Of a stretch of DNA of 64,000 nt, positions 59,330 through 64,000 are shown in pieces. Under the pieces are notes generated by a model that was not told the DNA's origin, searched no databases, and was given only the letters and a program-made list of their open reading frames with translations. The position numbers and the translations under genes are program-made. This DNA is from Streptomyces chumphonensis (GTDB lineage: Bacteria; Actinomycetota; Actinomycetes; Streptomycetales; Streptomycetaceae). The stretch lies in contig NZ_JACXYU010000004.1 of assembly GCF_014779715.1 (NCBI RefSeq), positions 186,001 through 250,000 of the forward strand. Reading direction: 5' to 3'. The first letter of the stretch is position 1. Each line of letters begins with the position of its first letter.

Positions 59330-61810
59330 TCACGAGGGCTCCTGCTGCGTGCCGACCGTAGTAGTGCGGGCAACGATTTCCCGGAAGGTAGGGATTCCCA
59401 GATCGATGGCCTCCTGCTTCCGAGCAATCTGCGCATCAAGTTGGGCGAGTTTCTCCTCAGCGTGAGTGAGACTGCTCTGCAGTCCCTCGATTTCGCCGAG
59501 CCAGCCTTCACGTTCGGCTTCCTGAATCCGGGCTTGGAGGTTGTCACGAATCTCGACCATTCGCGGCCTTTCCGTCGCGTGCACGATCAGGACTGGGCAG
59601 CGGACACAAGCGTGTTCATGAGCGCAATCGGTGCCGTAGGCGCGACCGCAGTCACCCATGGCTAGTTTGCGACGTTCGAAGTGCCCAAGGAACTCGTCCC
59701 ATTCCTCCGGCGTGACCGTGCGATATTCCTCGACCGGCCTCAGGGCCCGACGACGGGCAATGAACGCCCGATGGGCCTCGATGGCGTCCGCAGGATAGAT
59801 CGCGGCGTATCCCATCGTAGTTCCGATGTGTTCATGGCCTGCAATCACTTGTGCAATATGAGGAGGCAGGCCGTTAAGGATGGAGTCCGTGATGAAGATC
59901 CTGCGGAAGTCATGGGGCTGGAACGTCAATGGCTTGCCGAGGCTGTCGAGAAGCCCTGTCGCCGCCAGAGTCTGATGGATTGCATCGCGGAAGAAGCGTG
60001 GTGACAACCGATGATGTTCTCCTGCCTGGCTCTCCTGGAACAGCAGGGGCATCGGCGAGTTCCAGGTCCGCTCATGCCAGTCGTAGCTCGGAATCACAGG
60101 CACCTTCCCGTCAGCGTCGCGGACCCGGGATACGACTGTGCTCAGCACATCGGCCAGCTCCGGGGTGACCAGGAGGAGGCGTTCCTGATCACTCTTCGAC
60201 GGCGCGATCTGCAGAAGCGGGACGACCTGTCCTGTGGTGGGGAGGGTGTAGCTAATGATGCTGTGATGTCCCAGCTCCAAGAGCTCTTCGATGCGGATAC
60301 CCGTGTGCCGCAATGTCTCGATGCCCGCCCACGCCCAGAACGCAAGCCGCTCCTCTGCGCCAAAGTCACGCGCGGCACCCTGGTCGTCCCAGGCCCGGGT
60401 CGGTCGGCCGCTGACGCGGACGGTCGTGCGCGGGACTGTGAACGTCTCGCCAAAGACCGTGAACGTCGTCCCGAGAGGGGCCTCGTTGAGCGCGTCGAGG
60501 CGGGCCTGGGCCTCCTTGAGGCGGCGCTCGGCAACCTTGACGAGTATCGGCACGGCCGGTAGTCGTTCTCGGGTGCGCTGGTCCATGCGGGACTTCCGCT
60601 GACGGTCTGCTTTTTTGACTACGATCTCGGCCGCGCTGATCGGGCAAGGAGCGACCCAGCCGGCCCACTTCTCGGGTTCCTCAAGAGCCCACTGCGCAAG
60701 GTCCAAATAGAAGGCCCGCACCTGTGTCTTTACGGCCACGGCGCTTTTGCGCGGCTCGGTGGTTTCCACCACGGAACCGTCTGGCTGGCGTTTGCGTACG
60801 ACTTTCGTGGCCAGTCGGGCCTTCCAAGCCGTACTGACCTCAGCCGACAAATGCAGGGAGCTGATTCCCGGGTGATGGTGTTCGAGATCTGCCCAGAATC
60901 GCAGGGCAAGCGTGGCCGACAGCGCCTTCACCGTTCCGTAGTCAACGGCCGGAGACCGCTCCAGCAGATAGGCCACGATGGCGTCGCGGACTGGTCGGCA
61001 CTTCAGGTGATAGCGGTCCACGAGTTGCTCCGGGTGGACTTGCCCACTCCGGTATGTGATGCGGCGCAAGGTTGGGGGCGCGTCCGCAGGAAGATTCCCC
61101 AGCTCACGGAGCCATTCATATACCGTTAGGATTCGAATGGTTTCTCTGCTGTCGGATATCCGAAGCCACAACAATAGATCCCCGACGGTAATGTCCCGGA
61201 CGCCGCCGCCTTGCGCGACGATGATCTCGGCGATCAACTTTAGAGCTTTGGATCCGTTCTTGCTTGACACCACGTCAGCTGGCAGCAACGCCTTCAAGTA
61301 GGCGAAACCATCGGGATCACGGGAAACCTCGATGGCCGGCCGCAGATGCCTGGACAACACACCGTTGATGAACTCAGGGTTAGGCCGGATCGCATCCGCG
61401 CAGAGCAAGGCAAGTAGGCCCGTTCTGGATATTGCTCTCCCCGGCCGGTGTCCGGTCGATCTGGCCCACGCCGTGAAATCTTCCTGCCAGCCTGCGGATA
61501 GGGCCTGCTGGGACGAGCAAGGACTCGCCTGCCAGCGTTGCTGCCAAGTCGTGCCGGGAAACGTTTCCAACCAGCTCAGCAGGAGACGCGCTCCACGCAT
61601 CCGGGCGTTCTGTGCCCGGTCGTTAGCAGCTCGCAGCGGGGGCTGCCCAAGTCGGTGAAGAATCTCCTCGCGTGAGGCCTCCGCCCCTGGCCACGTAGTA
61701 AGGGGCGACCTCGGAGGAAACCGGCCGATCAGGGCGACCGCTTCAGCGCCCGTCAGGTCGGTGTTCCGCGGAGCGAAATGCGCAACGGCCTGCGTCGCAG
61801 TGGTGGTCAC
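59330..61810 (-). CDS. Large tyrosine recombinase (TnpB-like) with Cys cluster and coiled coil
   Basis: 826 residues from a GTG that overlaps the stop of the smaller recombinase gene. The catalytic domain (~480-700) has Arg in 'HTGIRIEELLELG', Lys-containing 'IAPSKSDQERLL', His-x2-Arg in 'FQPHDFRRIF', His in 'IAGHEHIGTTMGY' and a Tyr in that or the following 'AAIYP'. The N-terminal ~450 residues are helical and resemble TnpB of Tn554. After the catalytic domain come a possible zinc knuckle ('CGRAYGTDCAHEHACVRC') and a ~60-residue coiled coil ('AEEKLAQLDAQIARKQEA'), which may replace the missing small partner TnpC. Third genes of trio elements are not present. Confidence 0.88.
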   Translation of the reverse strand: MTTTATQAVAHFAPRNTDLTGAEAVALIGRFPPRSPLTTWPGAEASREEILHRLGQPPLRAANDRAQNARMRGARLLLSWLETFPGTTWQQRWQASPCSSQQALSAGWQEDFTAWARSTGHRPGRAISRTGLLALLCADAIRPNPEFINGVLSRHLRPAIEVSRDPDGFAYLKALLPADVVSSKNGSKALKLIAEIIVAQGGGVRDITVGDLLLWLRISDSRETIRILTVYEWLRELGNLPADAPPTLRRITYRSGQVHPEQLVDRYHLKCRPVRDAIVAYLLERSPAVDYGTVKALSATLALRFWADLEHHHPGISSLHLSAEVSTAWKARLATKVVRKRQPDGSVVETTEPRKSAVAVKTQVRAFYLDLAQWALEEPEKWAGWVAPCPISAAEIVVKKADRQRKSRMDQRTRERLPAVPILVKVAERRLKEAQARLDALNEAPLGTTFTVFGETFTVPRTTVRVSGRPTRAWDDQGAARDFGAEERLAFWAWAGIETLRHTGIRIEELLELGHHSIISYTLPTTGQVVPLLQIAPSKSDQERLLLVTPELADVLSTVVSRVRDADGKVPVIPSYDWHERTWNSPMPLLFQESQAGEHHRLSPRFFRDAIHQTLAATGLLDSLGKPLTFQPHDFRRIFITDSILNGLPPHIAQVIAGHEHIGTTMGYAAIYPADAIEAHRAFIARRRALRPVEEYRTVTPEEWDEFLGHFERRKLAMGDCGRAYGTDCAHEHACVRCPVLIVHATERPRMVEIRDNLQARIQEAEREGWLGEIEGLQSSLTHAEEKLAQLDAQIARKQEAIDLGIPTFREIVARTTTVGTQQEPS

Positions 61811-63096
61811 GGCATGTCCCGGCCGAACAGTACGGACAAGGAGTTGGGGTTATAGGCAGGCTCGACCGTCGCGGGGGGATCGTTGCGCCGCTGTTCCTGA
61901 CGGGCATGATGGGCGAGGCCGGCGACAATGACATCGTCCCTGGTGGGGCGGTTGTAGACGTCCAGCGTTGTTAGGCTCTTGTGGCCGAGGATGTGCTGAA
62001 CGTAGACCGGCGGCATTTCCGGGTCGTCGAGCATCAGGAACGTGGCCGTGTGCCGTAGGTCGTGAAGGGTCCAATTGGCGCCCAGGAGCTCGTTGGCGCG
62101 GTTGAACATCATGCGGGCCGCGTCGTACTCCAACGGCCTCCAGGGGCGGCGTAGCGTCCACCACAGCGGCTGCTGTCGGCCGCGGGGCACGCCTTTCTTC
62201 CAGGCATCTTCCTGGTAGAGCCGTAGCCAGACGAACGCGTCGGGGGTGGCCGGCAGCTCTTGGTAGTCACGGGTGCCCTTGCGGATCACGCCGAGGGTCT
62301 GCTGGCCGACGATCGCGCCGCCCTGCTTGGCGGTGAGCAGTTCCTCCGCGCGGGCGCCGGTGGCGACCCAGAAGGCCAGCAGGGCCCGGTCGCGGTGCGA
62401 GCGGAGGCCGGCAAAGACCTCGGTGTACTTCTCATCGGGGATGCGTCGCGGGATCCGCTTGGGGATCTTCGGCCGGTAGAGACCCGTGTGCTGCCTCTTG
62501 TGTTCTTTGTCAGGATTGTGGTGGGCGTGAGCGCGTGCAGAACGCCGACTACGGTCGAGAGGGAAGGGGTTGACCAACAGCGATCCCGTGTTGTGTTCCA
62601 GGTGGAAGTCGTAGAACGACCGAAGCACCGTCTCGCAGTGAGCTCGGGTGTTAGGCGCGTACTTTGAGCCGATTGTGGGCTTGCCGGTCACCGGGTTCGG
62701 TGCTCCGGGTGCCGGCCTGCCGGTCCGGACCGGTCGGGGTATCTCGGCAGGCTCCTTGCCGCGGTGGCGCCAGTGGACGCGTACCGGCTTGTCCGTCAGC
62801 TTCATCCACAGCATGAAGTCCCGGGCATCCTCACGAGTCGCACGGTCCCACTCAATCCCGAGCACCCACAGGTAGCGCCACCAGCGAAGTAGATCCATGC
62901 CGTACGAGCGCGGCGTCAACGGTGAACAGTCCCTCGCCAGAAGGTCCTTCAGGTACACCGCGGTAGGCTCCATCGGCCTTCCGAACGGATCCAGCAGTTG
63001 GTACGGCTCCCACGGATCTCCAGTCGCGAGTAGCACGCCTATCTCAGGCAGCACAAAGCTCTTCAGGTCCCTTCCGGGACGTTGTTTACCGGGCAT
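61807..63096 (-). CDS. Tyrosine recombinase (TnpA-like)
   Basis: 429 residues from the ATG at 63096. An N-terminal SAM-like core-binding domain ('LTPRSYGMDLLRWWRYLWVLG') is followed by a catalytic domain with Arg in 'ATGARAEELLT', His-x2-Arg in 'LHDLRHTATF', His in 'ILGHKSLTTLDVY' and the Tyr nucleophile in 'LDVYNR'. All conserved residues appear intact, so the element may still be active. It starts 66 bp inside the right end; the TnpB-like gene follows with a 4-bp overlap. Confidence 0.92.
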   Translation of the reverse strand: MPGKQRPGRDLKSFVLPEIGVLLATGDPWEPYQLLDPFGRPMEPTAVYLKDLLARDCSPLTPRSYGMDLLRWWRYLWVLGIEWDRATREDARDFMLWMKLTDKPVRVHWRHRGKEPAEIPRPVRTGRPAPGAPNPVTGKPTIGSKYAPNTRAHCETVLRSFYDFHLEHNTGSLLVNPFPLDRSRRSARAHAHHNPDKEHKRQHTGLYRPKIPKRIPRRIPDEKYTEVFAGLRSHRDRALLAFWVATGARAEELLTAKQGGAIVGQQTLGVIRKGTRDYQELPATPDAFVWLRLYQEDAWKKGVPRGRQQPLWWTLRRPWRPLEYDAARMMFNRANELLGANWTLHDLRHTATFLMLDDPEMPPVYVQHILGHKSLTTLDVYNRPTRDDVIVAGLAHHARQEQRRNDPPATVEPAYNPNSLSVLFGRDMP

Positions 63097-63138
63097 GCCG
63101 GGAAGCTAGCAGAAACCCCAACTGACCTGCGAAGACGT

Positions 63139-63152
63139 ATGAGTTAGTTCGG
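63139..63152 (-). repeat. Right terminal inverted repeat
   Basis: Reverse strand CCGAACTAACTCAT, 10 bp inside the right junction. It also overlaps a TTGACC that could be the -35 box of the recombinase operon. Confidence 0.8.
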
Positions 63153-63162
63153 TCAATAAGTC

Positions 63163-63459
63163 GTCCACGCCAACGCCGCCGCTGACGTACCCGCCCGCCT
63201 GGAGGCGCTCGGCATGACGGCGGGGCTCGACCGGGCGGCCCTGCACAGCCAGTTGGCGGCGGCGCTCTCCCTGGTGGTGCACCTCGTCAGGGACCGCTCC
63301 GGGCGGCGCCGCGTCGCCGAGGTCCACGTACTCGAACGACGCCCGGACGGGCTGGTCGGCACGGTGCCGGCCGTGCGGTGGGCTGCGACGGGCTTCACCC
63401 GGGCCGACGGCTGGGCCCGGTTGCGCGAGCTGTGCGAGCGCGGCGGAGGCACGCCGTGA
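63163..63459 (+). pseudogene. tadA: tadA/cpaF secretion ATPase, C-terminal 98 codons (split by insertion)
   Basis: Starts in phase with the left fragment at Val-His-Ala-Asn ('VHANAAADVPARLEALG'), the histidine box and following helix of TadA/CpaF ATPases, and continues 'QLAAALSLVVHLVRDRSGRRRVAEV' to the stop. An internal ATG (63214) could start a short peptide, without the His box. Its stop overlaps the GTG of tadB, so loss of upstream translation should also reduce TadB. Confidence 0.9.
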
Positions 63460-64000
63460 CGGGGCCGGGCGGTCCGGAGGCCGCCTACGCGGCGCTGCTG
63501 TGCGCCGGTGCCGCCGTCTGGATGGTCGGCGGGCCGGATCCGTCGCGGCGCCGCGTCAGGCTGCTGTGCGCCGGTGGGGGACCGCAGGGAGTGGCGGGGG
63601 TGCTGCGCCGTGCGCTCCCCTCCTCCCTCCGGGCGTCGGAGACGGCGGCCCGGCTGCGGGCGCGGGCCGGCCCGCACTGGCTCTGCCCGCCGGTGGGGGT
63701 GGGTCTGGGGTTCCTGGGCGAATCCGTCCTGCCGGTGCTGGCCGGGGCCCTGGCCGCCCCCCTCGTCGGCCGCTGGAGACGCACCGGGGCGCGGCGCCGG
63801 GCGGCGGAGCGGCGGGAGGCCGCCGTGATCGAGCTGTGCGCCGCCCTGGCCGCCGAGGTGCGGGCGGGCCGCCAGCCCGAGCAGGCGCTGCCGACCGTGA
63901 TCGAGATCGGCGGTGCCGCGCTGGGCGGGCCGGGAGCCGACGTCCTCGCGGCGGTCCGATTCGGGGGCGACGTCCCGGCCGCCCTGCGCCGGGCGGCCGA
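63456..64000 (+). CDS. tadB: TadB-like type II secretion F-domain membrane protein (cut by window edge)
   Basis: The first 181 residues from a GTG that overlaps the tadA stop. Hydrophobic helices occur at ~9-22 and ~82-104 ('GVGLGFLGESVLPVLAGALA'). Then 'AAVIELCAALAAEVRAGRQPEQAL' begins the T2SSF domain. TadB forms the inner-membrane platform that TadA drives. It continues past the right edge, presumably to tadC and pilin genes. Its expression probably depends on translation through the broken tadA. Confidence 0.85.
   Translation, partial: MTGPGGPEAAYAALLCAGAAVWMVGGPDPSRRRVRLLCAGGGPQGVAGVLRRALPSSLRASETAARLRARAGPHWLCPPVGVGLGFLGESVLPVLAGALAAPLVGRWRRTGARRRAAERREAAVIELCAALAAEVRAGRQPEQALPTVIEIGGAALGGPGADVLAAVRFGGDVPAALRRAA

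Larger units (their letters stand above)
58462..63162. mobile_element. 4.7-kb two-recombinase transposon inserted in tadA (Tn554-like organisation)
   Basis: Removing these 4,701 bp joins ...Ala-Cys-Thr (58461) to Val-His-Ala-Asn (63163) and restores a 402-codon tadA in frame; the true crossover may be shifted by a few bases. Inside lie imperfect 14-bp terminal inverted repeats (58466-58479, 63139-63152), two leftward overlapping tyrosine recombinase genes and one rightward cargo gene of lower GC. No DDE transposase, relaxase or replication gene is present. Tandem tnpA-tnpB tyrosine recombinases are the hallmark of Tn554-type site-specific transposons; Tn554's small tnpC is absent. Confidence 0.88.

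Noticed and set aside
58462..63162. Integrative plasmid (AICE) instead of transposon
   Set aside because: No replication initiator, no FtsK-like transfer protein and no tRNA attachment site; only two tyrosine recombinases and one passenger.
58462..63162. RIT (recombinase-in-trio) element
   Set aside because: Only two recombinase genes are present, of unequal size (429 and 826 residues) rather than three of similar size.

Overview
The window is very GC-rich, uses GTG starts freely and has many 1-4 bp ATGA/GTGA stop-start overlaps. WblA, a Crp of the Streptomyces type, a Streptomyces-style MetRS and an Ssd-TadA-TadB operon point to a Streptomyces or close relative. Much of the gene order also matches the Mycobacterium tuberculosis Rv3658c-Rv3683 block (recalled gene order, not a search).

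Layout. 1-8.2 kb: an ArsA-type ATPase cut by the left edge, wblA, a class A penicillin-binding protein, a YqeY-like protein, a membrane-anchored hypothetical, a dienelactone-hydrolase-like protein without its nucleophile, an Sfp-type phosphopantetheinyl transferase and a metallophosphoesterase. 8.26-9.7 kb: a tRNA-Pro(CGG) gene, its terminator, and the decayed remains of an integrated element (zinc-finger ORF, C-terminal piece of a Streptomyces integrase-like protein). 9.7-19.4 kb: SDR-MerR pair, a truncated gene, a small P-loop kinase, a 6PGDH-like/HAD pair, a nucleotidyltransferase, metG, a CBS-domain protein and an unusual ValRS without the C-terminal coiled coil.

19.5-38.25 kb: a multi-operon locus resembling a type IV secretion apparatus. 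It has an NlpC/P60 cell-wall hydrolase, lipoproteins, a ParA-like ATPase with a ribbon-helix-helix-like partner, a VirB6/TrbL-like polytopic protein, a VirB4-like ATPase, PrgI/VirB3- and VirB2-like small membrane proteins, and a TcpC/VirB8-like protein. No relaxase and no VirD4 coupling ATPase is visible. Six copies of a 14-bp inverted repeat around GTATAGAC, which fits the published operator consensus of HutC-subfamily GntR repressors, sit upstream of its operons. This is the strongest candidate for an undescribed, coordinately controlled system.

38.6-57.5 kb: the conserved block resumes with a DUF6243-like small protein, Nudix, metallo-beta-lactamase, Crp, Nth, CoA-type Nudix, MarP-like protease, epoxide hydrolase-like protein, holin-family protein, acetyl-CoA synthetase, a SulP-carbonic anhydrase fusion, a NodB-like lipoprotein, a CooC-like ATPase, a degenerate Fic-like protein, a HAD phosphatase and Ssd/TadZ. 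The gap between the Fic-like and HAD genes is where actinobacteria carry the 6S-like Ms1/scr3559 RNA.

57.5-64 kb: the tadA (CpaF-type ATPase) gene of the ssd-tadA-tadB pilus/secretion operon is split by a 4.7-kb element. The element has 14-bp terminal inverted repeats, two overlapping tyrosine recombinases (429 and 826 aa, arranged like Tn554 TnpA/TnpB) and one lower-GC cargo gene of the TIGR02391 (Abi-like) type. Removing 58462-63162 restores a 402-codon tadA in frame. The insertion lies in the codons of the conserved histidine box of this ATPase family.
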